The notes: a model not told the origin generated them from the sequence alone. Counted from the stretch's first letter, positions 18,026 through 27,307 are shown. The stretch: DNA of 64,000 bases from Paraburkholderia silviterrae (GCF_004353915.1 NZ_SMRP01000014.1:69471-133470); one strand, 5' to 3'. Numbers and translations: made by a program.

Positions 18026-18420
18026 TTGCAACGATTCGTCGACGAACCCAGATCGGCCGCGACGATCACGCCGCCCGCCGAATGCTCGCAATTCGCCTTC
18101 ACGGCCTGGCTCACGTGCACGGTCATCGAGTCGACCCAATAGTCCTTGCCGTCGATCTTCACGCGGTAAAAGTCGCTGCGCGTGTCGAGCACGGCCCACG
18201 GCAAGCCGCTCGCGTGCGTCGAGCTGGCCGGCTGCGCGGCGTCGGGCGATGCGTAGAGCGGCAACGGATCGACCTTCGCACTGACGATCGACTGGGCGCC
18301 TGCGGCCAGCGCACCGGGCGCCGTCGACGCCGCGCCGAAAGCGACGCACAGCGCCAGCACGAACTTCACGCCACCGCGCTCGAGACTCTGCTTGAAACCC
18401 TGCTTGAGGCTTTGCTCCAT
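18022..18420 (-). CDS. Small exported SH3-like protein
   Basis: A 132-residue protein with a signal peptide (about 1-40, basic start then a hydrophobic core ending ALA). The mature part contains a short bacterial-SH3-like pattern (PLPLYASPDA, then GLPWAVLDTRSDFYRVKIDGKDYWVDSM). Two Cys remain near the C terminus (ANCEH and NRCK) and may form a disulfide. SH3b modules often bind cell-wall peptides. Its stop overlaps the M48 gene's start by four bases, and it starts 41 bases after the CHASE2 gene, so all three are likely one operon. Confidence 0.75.
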   Translation of the reverse strand: MEQSLKQGFKQSLERGGVKFVLALCVAFGAASTAPGALAAGAQSIVSAKVDPLPLYASPDAAQPASSTHASGLPWAVLDTRSDFYRVKIDGKDYWVDSMTVHVSQAVKANCEHSAGGVIVAADLGSSTNRCK

Positions 18421-18461
18421 GGTGATTCCCCGTTGGTGTGGTGCGCTTCTGGATGCGCGTT

Positions 18462-20048
18462 TTATGGGTGCGTTGATTCAGCCTGCTCTGCGGGTCGCGC
18501 CGCGCCTGCTCCTCCCTCGCGCGTAGCGTTGCCCGCCTCGTCTTTCTTTTCATGCGGGTGGTCGTGCCCGCCCTCGCCTGCGCTGGGCTCGGGCCCGAGC
18601 AGCCATTCGACGAGCCTTTCGTTCCACTCGAACCATTCGGCCGCGAGCGCGAACACCGCGATATCGACGATGCTCAGGAAGCCGATGTCCATCTTCGCCT
18701 GCCCCACATAGAGCAGCGCACCGACGAGCACGAGCGAGCACACGAATTCGAGCCCGCACATGACGAGCCACACGATAAATTCCCGGCCACGCTCCAAAGC
18801 GCAGCTCAGGCTGAAGCTGAGCTTCTGGCGCTGCGCCTCCTTGCGCGTGAGGTTCTTCAGGATGCGCACCAGCGCCACCACGAGCACGGCGCCAAAGACG
18901 AGCGCGAAGAGGCAAAGATGGTCGCGGTCCGTGCTGAGCGCGAGCGCCGCTACGTGCTTGTAATTCGCGCCGTAGGTGTCGAGATTGTCGAGCGCCATCG
19001 CATGCAGATAGACGCCCGGAATGCGCCCATGGATCGGCGAGTTGATGTAGTCGCTCGAAAACTGGCGCGCGGTGCCGATCATCACGACACGGTTGTTCAG
19101 CGCATGCTCGAGCATGGCTTCGCCGGCATCGTCGGTATTGGCCAGGTCGTAGGCGTAGACCGTCTCGTGGAACACGCAGACCGGCTTTTCGGCGTCGCCG
19201 TAGAGGCGCTCGCGCACGCCGAACGGCAGGATTTCCGCGAGGCCGTGATCGGCGCGGCAATAGGATTGAGCTTCCTGCGATCGCGCTCCCGATTCGCGCG
19301 CCGCATCGCCCGCCTGTTCCTGCGTAAACCAGCGCAGGCCGTCGTGCGCGGGCACAAGCCCCCAGGACACCGCCATCGGCACGCGCGGATCGGCGATCGG
19401 CTGCGCCGAGAGATCGTCATGGATGGCGAGCGCCGCGCTGCGCTCGCGCGCTTCGTTCGCACCGCGCTGTTCGAGCGGATAGGACCACGCGAGCTTGTCC
19501 ACTTCGTCGGGCGCATAGGTGACCGCAACCGGCTCGAAGCAGCGGCCGCGCAACTCGTCGAGATCGGGGCGCAGACGCAGCGCGCCGTCGGCGCCGGGCG
19601 TCGCGGCGAGATAGACCTTGGTGCCCGACGCGGAGAGCGCGCAAAGGCGCTGCGCGAACTGCGCCAGGGTCGGATCGGGGCGCGCGTCCTTGAACGCGAT
19701 ATCGAAGAAGACGGCGCGCGGCCGGTAGATCTCGACGCCGCGCAAGAGGCGCGCATAGTAGCCGTAGCTCGCGGGCCAGCTCTGCCCCGCCTGGGCGAGC
19801 GCGGCATCGTCGATCAACAGGACCGAAATGCCCTCGCGCGAGCCGGCGCCGTAGGCCTTGCCCGCAACCGGCGCATAGACGCGCGCGGCCTGGCGCGTGG
19901 CGAACTCCTCGCCGAACAGCCGCGGCAGGACGAGCGCGCCCGCGATGCCCAGCACGATCGCCAGCACCGCCTGCAAGATCGTGCGCTTGATCCGCGCTGC
20001 GCGATCCCGCTCCCCGGGCGCGCACGTTCCCCGTTCTTGTCCACTCAT
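18462..20048 (-). CDS. CHASE2-domain membrane protein without an output domain
   Basis: A 528-residue protein with a first helix at about 24-42, a large extracytoplasmic CHASE2 domain (about 50-375; ISVLLIDD, RAVFFDIAFKD and a late NNRVVMIGTARQFSSDYINSPIHGRIPGVYLHAMALDNL are typical), then three closely spaced helices (about 385-480). CHASE2 proteins normally end in a kinase, adenylate cyclase or GGDEF domain, and none follows here. The tail is short, polar and His-rich (GGHDHPHEKKDE). It heads the cluster with the SH3-like and M48 genes, suggesting that sensing is passed to periplasmic partners. I chose the start before SGQERGT; upstream in-frame ATG 20102 is possible. Confidence 0.85.
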   Translation of the reverse strand: MSGQERGTCAPGERDRAARIKRTILQAVLAIVLGIAGALVLPRLFGEEFATRQAARVYAPVAGKAYGAGSREGISVLLIDDAALAQAGQSWPASYGYYARLLRGVEIYRPRAVFFDIAFKDARPDPTLAQFAQRLCALSASGTKVYLAATPGADGALRLRPDLDELRGRCFEPVAVTYAPDEVDKLAWSYPLEQRGANEARERSAALAIHDDLSAQPIADPRVPMAVSWGLVPAHDGLRWFTQEQAGDAARESGARSQEAQSYCRADHGLAEILPFGVRERLYGDAEKPVCVFHETVYAYDLANTDDAGEAMLEHALNNRVVMIGTARQFSSDYINSPIHGRIPGVYLHAMALDNLDTYGANYKHVAALALSTDRDHLCLFALVFGAVLVVALVRILKNLTRKEAQRQKLSFSLSCALERGREFIVWLVMCGLEFVCSLVLVGALLYVGQAKMDIGFLSIVDIAVFALAAEWFEWNERLVEWLLGPEPSAGEGGHDHPHEKKDEAGNATREGGAGAARPAEQAESTHP

Positions 20049-20274
20049 TGTTCTTGATTTTCTTGGCCACGTATTCCGGTTGTCCGGCCGGCACGACGAC
20101 ACCAGGGACGAACACCGCTCTCGACACCTTTACGGCCGGCACGACGAAAACTTGAGTCCAGCATCGCGCGGCGCGCCGCGCGGCGCCGTCTCTGCGGCGC
20201 TTAGCATATCGGCCGATCTGTGGGACACTCACGCTCACTTTTCGCTCACCGCCCATCGTCGCGCCGTCTCCAAC

Positions 20275-20586
20275 ATGCCGTGGTTCCTCTACCTGCTCGA
20301 ATGCGCCGACGGCAGCGTCTACACGGGCATTGCCGTCGACGTCGCCGCGCGCTTCGCGCAGCATGCGAACGGCACCGGCGCGCGCTATACGCGCTCGCGC
20401 AAGCCGGTGCGCGTGCTCGCGCAGTTCGAGCTCGCCGACCGCGCGAGCGCCTTGCGCGCCGAATACCGGGTCAAGCAACTCACCGCGCGCGAGAAACGCG
20501 CGCTCGCGGCAGGCGCTCGCACCCTGGAATCGGTGCTGCCCGCGCCGCCCGACAGCACGCAGCCGGAAGCCGAAGCGCCCGTCTGA
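20275..20586 (+). CDS. GIY-YIG domain protein (YhbQ-like)
   Basis: A 103-residue single-domain GIY-YIG protein. The paired motifs are WFLYLLEC and SVYTGI, with the conserved Arg in AARFAQHANG and the RYTRSRKPV segment. Family members are small nuclease-like proteins of uncertain cellular role (YhbQ/UPF0213). The C-terminal tail of about 15 residues is Pro/Glu-rich. The start at 20275 immediately precedes the first motif; the frame is open far upstream but there is no support for a longer form. It is divergent from the CHASE2 gene. Confidence 0.88.
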   Translation: MPWFLYLLECADGSVYTGIAVDVAARFAQHANGTGARYTRSRKPVRVLAQFELADRASALRAEYRVKQLTAREKRALAAGARTLESVLPAPPDSTQPEAEAPV

Positions 20587-20683
20587 GCGTGGGTTCGAGC
20601 CTCGGGGATACCCGCCCATCGCCGCCCAAGCCTAAAGCCCCCTCCCGCCCCCGCCGTTATCCCTCATAGGTCCGCCGAGGCTT

Positions 20684-20972
20684 AGGGCCTGTTCACGCTA
20701 ATAACAGGCTCGCGCTGGCCGCCAGAAGGGCCGAGCGCGAGGATTGCGACGAAGCGAATACTCGATGTATTCGTGAGGAGCATGACGCGGCGATCGGCCC
20801 TTCTGGCGGCCAGCCCCTGGAATGGAAATAGTTAATTTGGGGAACGTGCCTTTCCGGGCGCATTGCGGCGTCGCGCGTCGCTTGTTTGGCTCGGCCAAAC
20901 GGCGCGCCGTGCTCCTTGCACTGCGACCGGAAAGGCACGTTCGCGAGCCTGTTATTAGCGTGAACAGGCCCT
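20684..20972. mobile_element. 289-bp MITE-like element with 31-bp perfect terminal inverted repeats
   Basis: The ends 20684-20714 and 20942-20972 are exact inverted copies, starting AGGGCCTGTTCACGC. Inside are a 20-base inverted repeat (20714-20733 with 20795-20814), enclosing a small hairpin at 20755-20773, and a 16-base inverted repeat (20842-20857 with 20927-20942), enclosing a perfect hairpin at 20884-20900. The element therefore folds into two large cruciforms between its ends. It encodes no transposase, and the open frames crossing it look incidental. A lone copy of the end lies at 2787-2815. No clear target-site duplication is visible. Confidence 0.75.
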
Positions 20973-21023
20973 CTACGCGACACGTCACGTCATCCAGTAA
21001 AGCGACCGGACCGGTAAAGCCTG

Positions 21024-23963
21024 ATGAGACGACACAAAACGGAGCCCGCGCGGCAAGCCCCGGGGTGGCACGGACTGCGGCGCACCACGGCCGTCCTGCT
21101 GCCGCTGTGGCTGCTCGCGGCCGTGATGGCGGTGATCGCGTCCATCAGCCTCGCGATCATGGCGATCCTGCTCGCCTACGTGGCCGGGGAAAGCACCTGG
21201 TCGAAGGGCCAGAAGGATGCCGTGCACGCGCTCGAACGCTACGCGCGCGCGGGCGACGAAGCCGACTACCGCATGTTCCTCAAATGCATCGCGGTGCCGC
21301 TTGGCGACCGCGCGGCCAAGCTCGAAATGAACCGGCCGCAGCCCGATATCGCGGCGATCCGGCGTGGCTTCGAGCAAGGCCGCATCGCGGCCGCCGACAT
21401 CGATGGCATGACCTGGGGCTACCGCACGCTCAAGAACACGCCGTGGATGCGCCCTGCGGTCGCGTACTGGGACATCGGCGACCGCTACATCCTGAAGCTC
21501 GCCGAAACGGGCGAGCGCCTGCACGCGCTCGCGCAGGCGGGCAAGCTGCAGAGCGCGGAATCCATCGCGCTCGTGCGCGAGCTGCACGACATCGACAATC
21601 AGCTCGCGCCCATCGAAAACGGCTTCTCGCGCTCGCTCGATGACGCCGCGCGCGCCACGCGCTCGCTCCTCACGCTCGCGATCGCGGCCTGCGCGTGCTT
21701 GCTGCTCGCCGTGTTCACGCAGTTCATCCGCCGCTCGCTCACGCGTAGCGACCGCCTCGAGGCCGAGGTGCGCAAGAACGAGGAACGCCTGAGCCTCGGC
21801 TTCGAGGGCATCAACGCCGGGCTCTGGGACTGGGAGGTCGGCAGCCGCCAGTGCTATTTCTCGAACTGGCTCTACGAGCAGCTCGGCTACGACGCGGGCA
21901 ACGCCGCGGGCACGCCCTTCGACAGCGAGGCCGGCCCCACGCAGCTCGTCCATCCCGATGACCTGCCGGGTGTGCGTCATGCGCTGCGCCGCCACCTCGT
22001 GCGCTCGACGGCCTTCGATGTGGAGTTCCGCCTGCGCACGCGCGCCGGCGCCTACTGCTGGTGCCGCGCGCGCGGGCAGGCGGTGCGCGATGCGCGCGGC
22101 CGCGCCGTGCGCATGGTCGGGTGCCTGTTCGACATCTCCGATCTCAAGACGGCCGAAGCCGAGGCGCATACGGAACGCGAGTTGGCGGAGGTCACGCTGG
22201 CCTCGATCGGCGATGCCGTGATCCGCACCGACGAAGACGCGCGCGTGACCTACTGCAATGCGGTCGCCGAACGCATCCTCGGCCGCTCCGCCGCCGCGAT
22301 GCTCACGCAACCGTTCGAGGCCATCTGCGACCTGCGCAACGGCGCCGACAACGCGCGCAGTTTCGACATCCTGCGCCGCGCGCACGCCGCGAGCGGCGCC
22401 GACGGCATCGGCGGCATCAGTGGCATCGGCGGCGCCAACGGCACTGGCAGCGCGGCGGCCGATCTCTACATCGCGCGCCCGGACGGCTCGCGGCTCGCGG
22501 TCGACTACTCGGTCTCGAAGCTGCGCGACGCGCGGGGCTGCGCGATCGGCAACGTCGTCGTGCTGTACGACGTGAGCGCGCTGCGCGAGCACGCGGTGCG
22601 CCTCGCGTATCAGGCCACCCACGACGAGCTCACCGACCTCTATAACCGCCGCGAATTCGAGCGCCGGCTCGGCGCGCTGCTCGAAGCCGGCGCGCATGAC
22701 CCGGGCGGCCCGAATGGCACGAATGGCCAGAGTGACGCAGGCGAGCGGCGCGAGCACTCGGGCCACTCGGTCATGTTCCTCGACCTCGACCAGTTCAAGG
22801 TCGTCAACGACACGTGCGGCCATTCGACCGGCGACGAGCTGATCCGCGAAGTCTGCAGCGTGCTCAGGAAGACGCTGCGCCGCACCGACATCATCGCGCG
22901 CCTGGGCGGCGACGAATTCGGTGTCGTGCTGCCGCACTGCGCGGTGACGCATGCATGGCAGCTCGCGGAGAGCCTGCGCGAGGCCATCGCCGGCATCCGC
23001 TTCACGGGCGCCGGGCGCGTCGTGCAAACGAGCGTGAGCATCGGCCTCGTCGGCGACGTGGCGAGCCTCGCCTGCGTCAAGGAAGTCATGAAGGCCGCGG
23101 ACGTCGCCTGCTACATGGCGAAGAAGAAGGGGCGCAACCGCGTGCACCGCTTTCGCCTGGACGACGAGGAGCTCTCGGAAGCGCACACGCAGATGGCGTG
23201 GGTCGCCGACATCAAGGCGGCGCTCGAGAACGACCAGTTCTGCCTGTTCGGCCAGGAGATCGTGCCGCTCGCTCCGGGAACCGGGGGCGCGCACGTGGAG
23301 GTGCTGTTGCGCATGCGTTGCGCCTCGGGCGCGCTGGTGGCGCCGGCGGGGTTCATCGGCGCGGCCGAGCGTTTCGACCTGATGCCCTCGATCGACCGCT
23401 GGGTGATCGCGCGCGCGTTCGGCACGATCGCCGCCGGCGCACACCGCTACGGCACCTGGTCGATCAATCTCTCGGGCGCCTCGCTCGGCGACGAGCGGCT
23501 CGCCGACTATATCGAAGAGCAGCAGCGCCTCTGGGGCATTCCGTTCTCATGCGTGTGCTTCGAGATTACGGAGACCGCCGCGATCACGAACATGCACGAC
23601 GCCATCACGCTCATCTCACGCCTGCGCGCGCATGGCTGCCGCTTCGCGCTCGACGACTTCGGCGCCGGCATGTCGTCGCTCAATTACCTGAAGCACCTGA
23701 ACGTCGACTATCTGAAGATCGACGGCAGCTTCATACGCGGGATCGTCGACAGTCCGCTCGATCAGGCCATCGTCCGCTCGATCAATCAGGTCGCGCACGC
23801 GGCCGGCAAAGAGACCATTGCCGAGTTCGTCGAGGACGCCGAGATCGTCGACTGCATGGTCGCCATGGGCGTCGACTTCGTGCAGGGCTACGCGGTGGGC
23901 CGGCCCGCGCCGCTCGACGCCCTGCGCGTGCCGCAAGAGCGGGACGTGGCCGAGCTCGATTGA
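21024..23963 (+). CDS. Membrane GGDEF-EAL protein with PAS sensors
   Basis: A 979-residue c-di-GMP enzyme. Helices lie at about 28-52 and 215-235 around a periplasmic loop. Two PAS-like domains follow (about 250-375 and 385-520), then GGDEF at 628-632 with an upstream RxxD inhibitory site (RRTD), then an EAL domain. The signature reads EVL at 759-761 instead of EAL, but its Glu is kept. The other catalytic residues look intact: INLSG, FEITETA, LDDFGAG, LKIDGSF, AEFVED and DFVQGY. Both synthesis and hydrolysis are possible. Gly/Ala/Asn repeats inside the second PAS (GIGGISGIGGANGTG) suggest a flexible insert. The start at 21024 lies 51 bases after the repeat element. Confidence 0.92.
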   Translation: MRRHKTEPARQAPGWHGLRRTTAVLLPLWLLAAVMAVIASISLAIMAILLAYVAGESTWSKGQKDAVHALERYARAGDEADYRMFLKCIAVPLGDRAAKLEMNRPQPDIAAIRRGFEQGRIAAADIDGMTWGYRTLKNTPWMRPAVAYWDIGDRYILKLAETGERLHALAQAGKLQSAESIALVRELHDIDNQLAPIENGFSRSLDDAARATRSLLTLAIAACACLLLAVFTQFIRRSLTRSDRLEAEVRKNEERLSLGFEGINAGLWDWEVGSRQCYFSNWLYEQLGYDAGNAAGTPFDSEAGPTQLVHPDDLPGVRHALRRHLVRSTAFDVEFRLRTRAGAYCWCRARGQAVRDARGRAVRMVGCLFDISDLKTAEAEAHTERELAEVTLASIGDAVIRTDEDARVTYCNAVAERILGRSAAAMLTQPFEAICDLRNGADNARSFDILRRAHAASGADGIGGISGIGGANGTGSAAADLYIARPDGSRLAVDYSVSKLRDARGCAIGNVVVLYDVSALREHAVRLAYQATHDELTDLYNRREFERRLGALLEAGAHDPGGPNGTNGQSDAGERREHSGHSVMFLDLDQFKVVNDTCGHSTGDELIREVCSVLRKTLRRTDIIARLGGDEFGVVLPHCAVTHAWQLAESLREAIAGIRFTGAGRVVQTSVSIGLVGDVASLACVKEVMKAADVACYMAKKKGRNRVHRFRLDDEELSEAHTQMAWVADIKAALENDQFCLFGQEIVPLAPGTGGAHVEVLLRMRCASGALVAPAGFIGAAERFDLMPSIDRWVIARAFGTIAAGAHRYGTWSINLSGASLGDERLADYIEEQQRLWGIPFSCVCFEITETAAITNMHDAITLISRLRAHGCRFALDDFGAGMSSLNYLKHLNVDYLKIDGSFIRGIVDSPLDQAIVRSINQVAHAAGKETIAEFVEDAEIVDCMVAMGVDFVQGYAVGRPAPLDALRVPQERDVAELD

Positions 23964-24057
23964 GGGAGCCAGGCACGCGGACGAGGCGTGCGGACGAGGC
24001 GTGCAGACCAGGCATGCAAGCGCAGAGCCATCGTCCGATACTCAAAAAAACGGGGAC

Positions 24058-24083
24058 AAAAAAAAGCGCTCCTTGCGGAGCGC
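24058..24083 (-). terminator. Intrinsic terminator of ppa
   Basis: On the minus strand a 7-base stem (GCGCTCC / GGAGCGC) with a four-base loop is followed by eight T. Confidence 0.9.
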
Positions 24084-24119
24084 CTTGCCGGCAAACTTGC
24101 GTCTTCCGGTGAGCCTTGC

Positions 24120-24647
24120 TTACTTCTTGAAGTTCGCGACGCCGTCGGTGATTTCCTTGTGCGCGGCTTCGATGCCGACCCAGCCTTCGACCTTCACCCA
24201 CTTGCCCTTTTCGAGCGACTTGTAGTTCTCGAAGAAGTGCTTGATCTGGTCCTTCAGGTACTCGGGCACGTCCTCGAGCGACTTGAGGTTGGCCGTCATC
24301 GGGCAGACCTTGTCGTGCGGGACCGCGATCAGCTTGGCGTCGACGCCCGACTCGTCGGTCATCTGCAGCATGCCGAGCGCGCGCGAGCGCACGACGGAGC
24401 CCGCGAGCAGCGGGAACGGCGTGATCACGAGCACGTCGACGGGGTCGCCGTCGCCCGAAAGCGTCTGCGGGATGAAGCCGTAGTTCACCGGATAGCGCAT
24501 GCCCGTGCCGACGAAGCGGTCGACGACGAGCAGGCCCAGGTCCTTGTCGGCTTCGTATTTGACCGGATCGCTTTGCGCCGGAATCTCGATGATCACGTTG
24601 AAGTCTTGCGGCAGATCCTTGCCGGCGGGGACATTTGCGAAGCTCAT
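24120..24647 (-). CDS. ppa: Inorganic pyrophosphatase, class A
   Basis: A 175-residue cytosolic enzyme hydrolysing pyrophosphate to phosphate, driving biosynthetic reactions forward. The conserved metal-binding region is GDGDPVDVLV, with VKYEADK and YGFIPQT upstream and KSLEKGKWVKVEGW downstream. Length equals that of E. coli Ppa. The start before SFANVPAG is preceded by GAGAG. A TATAAT box lies on the minus strand at 24801-24806, about 155 bases upstream of the start. It is a single-gene unit with its own terminator. Confidence 0.96.
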   Translation of the reverse strand: MSFANVPAGKDLPQDFNVIIEIPAQSDPVKYEADKDLGLLVVDRFVGTGMRYPVNYGFIPQTLSGDGDPVDVLVITPFPLLAGSVVRSRALGMLQMTDESGVDAKLIAVPHDKVCPMTANLKSLEDVPEYLKDQIKHFFENYKSLEKGKWVKVEGWVGIEAAHKEITDGVANFKK

Positions 24648-25042
24648 GAGCGCTCTCTGTTGAGAAGGGAAAAAGCGACGGTTGCGTGCGCGGGGCGCGG
24701 CGTGCGGCGCGGATGAGGCCAAACCGGGCCAAACCAGGCCAAGCAAAACTCGGTGCGCACGGCGCTCCGGCACGAAACCGGACGTTGGAAGTTGGCGCCC
24801 ATTATAGCCAATCGGCCGCGCCGCCCGGCGCTTCGGCCCAGGGCTTTCCCGCACGCGGATGAAGTGTCCGCTGAATTCGCGCGCGTGAGCGCCACGATTG
24901 GCGCGATAATGATCCGGCCGGCGCGGCCCTGCTCCACGCGAAGCCTGCCGTACCCGAGTCCGCCCCGGCAACGTCTCCCGTTTTGCATTTCCCTTCCCTC
25001 GTTTCATTGCCCCGTTTCACTTCCCTTTTACGAGGCGCATGC
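24648..25042. other. Divergent promoter region between ppa and the aldehyde dehydrogenase gene
   Basis: No gene is apparent. A minus-strand TATAAT (24801-24806) is the best ppa promoter element, though no good -35 is seen at 17 bases. The part next to the dehydrogenase gene (about 24980-25035) is pyrimidine-rich with repeated TTTC/CCCTT blocks. Confidence 0.5.
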
Positions 25043-26482
25043 ATGGAAGAAGCGAAGCACTTCATCGGCGGCGAATGGCGCTCGCCCGCCAGCGGCGAGA
25101 CCCTCGCCGCGATCGATCCCTCCACCGGCCAGCCGTTCGCGCAGCTCGCACGCGGCAACGCCGCCGACATCGACGCTGCCGTCACTGCCGCGCGCGGGGC
25201 TTACGAAGGCGCCTGGGGCGCACTGAGCGCCGCCGAGCGCGGGCGTTTGCTGTTCAAGCTCTCCGGCCTCGTGGCCCAGCATCAGGAAACCCTCGCGCAG
25301 CTCGAAGCCCGCGACACCGGCAAGCCGCTCAGGCAGGCGCGCGCCGACGCCGCCGCGCTCGCGCGCTACTTCGAGTTCTACGCGGGCGCCGCAGACAAGC
25401 TGCACGGCGAGACCCTGCCCTACCACGCGGGCTACACGGTGCTCACGGTGCGCGAGCCGCACGGCGTGACGGCCCACATCGTGCCGTGGAACTATCCGAT
25501 GCAGATTTTCGGGCGCAGCGTGGGCGCAGCGCTCGCGGCCGGCAACGCCTGTGTCGTGAAGCCCGCCGAGGACGCCTGCGTCTCGCTGCTCGAAGTGGCG
25601 GCGCTTGCGCGCGAAGCCGGCTTGCCCGCCGGCGCGCTGAACATCGTCACCGGGCTCGGCCATGAGGCGGGCGCGGCGCTCTCCGCGCACCCGGGCATCG
25701 ACCACATCTCGTTCACGGGCTCGCCGCAAACGGGCAAGCTCGTCGCGCAGACTGCCGCCGGCAATCATGTGCCCGTCACGCTGGAGCTGGGCGGGAAGTC
25801 GCCGCAAATCGTCTTCGCCGATGCCGATTTCGACGCGGCGCTGCCCGTGCTCGTCGCCGCCATCGTGCAGAACGCGGGACAGACGTGCTCGGCGGGCAGC
25901 CGCGTGCTGATCGAGCGCGCCGCGTACGAGCCGCTCGTCGAGCGACTCGCTGCGGCGTTCGAGGCGTTGCGCGTCGGGCCCGCAAGCGCCGATCTCGATT
26001 GCGGGCCGCTCATCAGCAAGAAGCAGCGCGCTCGCGTGCGCGAGTTTCTCGACGAGGCGCAGCGCGACGGCATTGCCACCGCCGCGCGCGGCAAGCTCGA
26101 CGCCGATGCACCCGCGGGCGGCTTCTACGAAGCCCCGGCGCTCTTGCGCGACGTGCCGCCTCAAAGCCGGCTCGCGCAGGAGGAGGTGTTCGGCCCGGTG
26201 CTCGCGGCCATGCCCTTTGACGACGAAGCCGAGGCGCTCGCGCTCGCCAACGGCACGCCCTACGGGCTCGTGGCGGGCGTGTGGACGCGCGACGGCGCGC
26301 GCCAGATGCGCATGGCGCGGCGCGTGCGCGCGGGGCAGGTGTTCGTGAACAACTTTGGCGCGGGCGGCGGCGTCGAGCTGCCGTTCGGCGGCACGCGCCT
26401 GTCCGGCTACGGACGCGAGAAAGGCTTCGAGGCGCTCTACGGCTTCACGGTGCTCAAGACCATTGCGCTGCGGCACGGCTAG
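25043..26482 (+). CDS. NAD(P)+-dependent aldehyde dehydrogenase
   Basis: A 479-residue enzyme oxidising an aldehyde to its acid. Catalytic residues are Glu248 (LELGGKSP) and Cys282 (NAGQTCSAG); VPWNYPMQ and FTGSPQTGK mark the cofactor fold. Similarity is to the betaine-aldehyde/semialdehyde dehydrogenase group, but the substrate is not decided by these motifs. The start at 25043 follows GAGG at seven bases. It is followed by an SDR gene (66-base gap) and then an ACS-type MFS permease, so a small catabolic unit for an organic acid or sugar derivative is likely. Confidence 0.92.
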   Translation: MEEAKHFIGGEWRSPASGETLAAIDPSTGQPFAQLARGNAADIDAAVTAARGAYEGAWGALSAAERGRLLFKLSGLVAQHQETLAQLEARDTGKPLRQARADAAALARYFEFYAGAADKLHGETLPYHAGYTVLTVREPHGVTAHIVPWNYPMQIFGRSVGAALAAGNACVVKPAEDACVSLLEVAALAREAGLPAGALNIVTGLGHEAGAALSAHPGIDHISFTGSPQTGKLVAQTAAGNHVPVTLELGGKSPQIVFADADFDAALPVLVAAIVQNAGQTCSAGSRVLIERAAYEPLVERLAAAFEALRVGPASADLDCGPLISKKQRARVREFLDEAQRDGIATAARGKLDADAPAGGFYEAPALLRDVPPQSRLAQEEVFGPVLAAMPFDDEAEALALANGTPYGLVAGVWTRDGARQMRMARRVRAGQVFVNNFGAGGGVELPFGGTRLSGYGREKGFEALYGFTVLKTIALRHG

Positions 26483-26548
26483 CGCGGTTGCTCTGCGCAT
26501 CTGAACACCCTGCATCGATACGCATATACACGCACACACGGAGACATC

Positions 26549-27307
26549 ATGCGACTCAAAGGCAAGACGGCCGTCGTGACGGGCGCCGGCTCGGGCTTCG
26601 GCGAAGGCATCGCGAAGACGTATGCGCGCGAAGGCGCGAACGTCGTCATCAACGATCTGAACGGCGATGCAGCCGAGCGCGTGGCGAGCGAGATCGCGCT
26701 CGCGGGCGGCAAGGCCATCGCGGTGCAAGGCGACATCACGCGCGAAGCCGACTGGCATGCGCTGCGCGACGCCGCCATCGAGGACTTCGGCAGCGTGCAG
26801 GTCGTCGTCAACAACGCGGGCACCACGCATCGCAACAAGCCCGTGCTCGAAGTGACCGAGGCCGAATTCGACCGCGTCTACGCCGTCAACGTGAAGGGCC
26901 TTTACTGGAGCGTGCGGGCCTTCGTGCCGCACTTTCGCGAGCACGGCGGCGGCGCGTTCGTCAACATCGCCTCGACGGCGGGCATCCGGCCGCGCCCGGG
27001 GCTCGTCTGGTACAACGGCAGCAAGGGCGCGATGATCGTGGCGAGCAAGGCGCTCGCCGCCGAGCTCGGCCCGGACCAGATCCGCGTGAACTGCGTGAAC
27101 CCGGTGATCGGCGACACGGGCCTGACGGCAGAATTCATGGGCGTGCCCGACACGCCCGAGAACCGCCAGCGCTTTATCGCGGGCATCCCGCTCGGGCGCT
27201 TTTCCACGCCGCAGGATGTGGCTAATGCCTGCCTCTATCTCGCCTCCGACGAAGCCGCGTTCATCACCGGCACCTGCATCGAAGTGGACGGCGGACGCTG
27301 CGTATAG
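26549..27307 (+). CDS. Short-chain dehydrogenase/reductase
   Basis: A 252-residue classical SDR. TGAGSGFGEG is the cofactor glycine motif, NNAGTTH follows, and the catalytic set is Ser in NIASTAG with Tyr and Lys in YNGSKGA. The C terminus (FITGTCIEVDGGRCV) is standard. It reduces or oxidises a carbonyl/alcohol with NAD(P)(H). GGAGA precedes ATG 26549. It lies between the aldehyde dehydrogenase and the MFS gene, so alcohol-to-aldehyde-to-acid steps on one substrate are possible. Confidence 0.92.
   Translation: MRLKGKTAVVTGAGSGFGEGIAKTYAREGANVVINDLNGDAAERVASEIALAGGKAIAVQGDITREADWHALRDAAIEDFGSVQVVVNNAGTTHRNKPVLEVTEAEFDRVYAVNVKGLYWSVRAFVPHFREHGGGAFVNIASTAGIRPRPGLVWYNGSKGAMIVASKALAAELGPDQIRVNCVNPVIGDTGLTAEFMGVPDTPENRQRFIAGIPLGRFSTPQDVANACLYLASDEAAFITGTCIEVDGGRCV

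Noticed and set aside
20822..21643. Open frame starting inside the inverted-repeat element
   Set aside because: It arises from the palindromic element, which keeps frames open on both strands, and then overlaps the GGDEF-EAL gene in another frame. No transposase features.
20985..23444. 819-codon minus-strand frame
   Set aside because: It is antisense to the GGDEF-EAL gene, with the repetitive Ala/Arg/Val composition typical of shadow frames.
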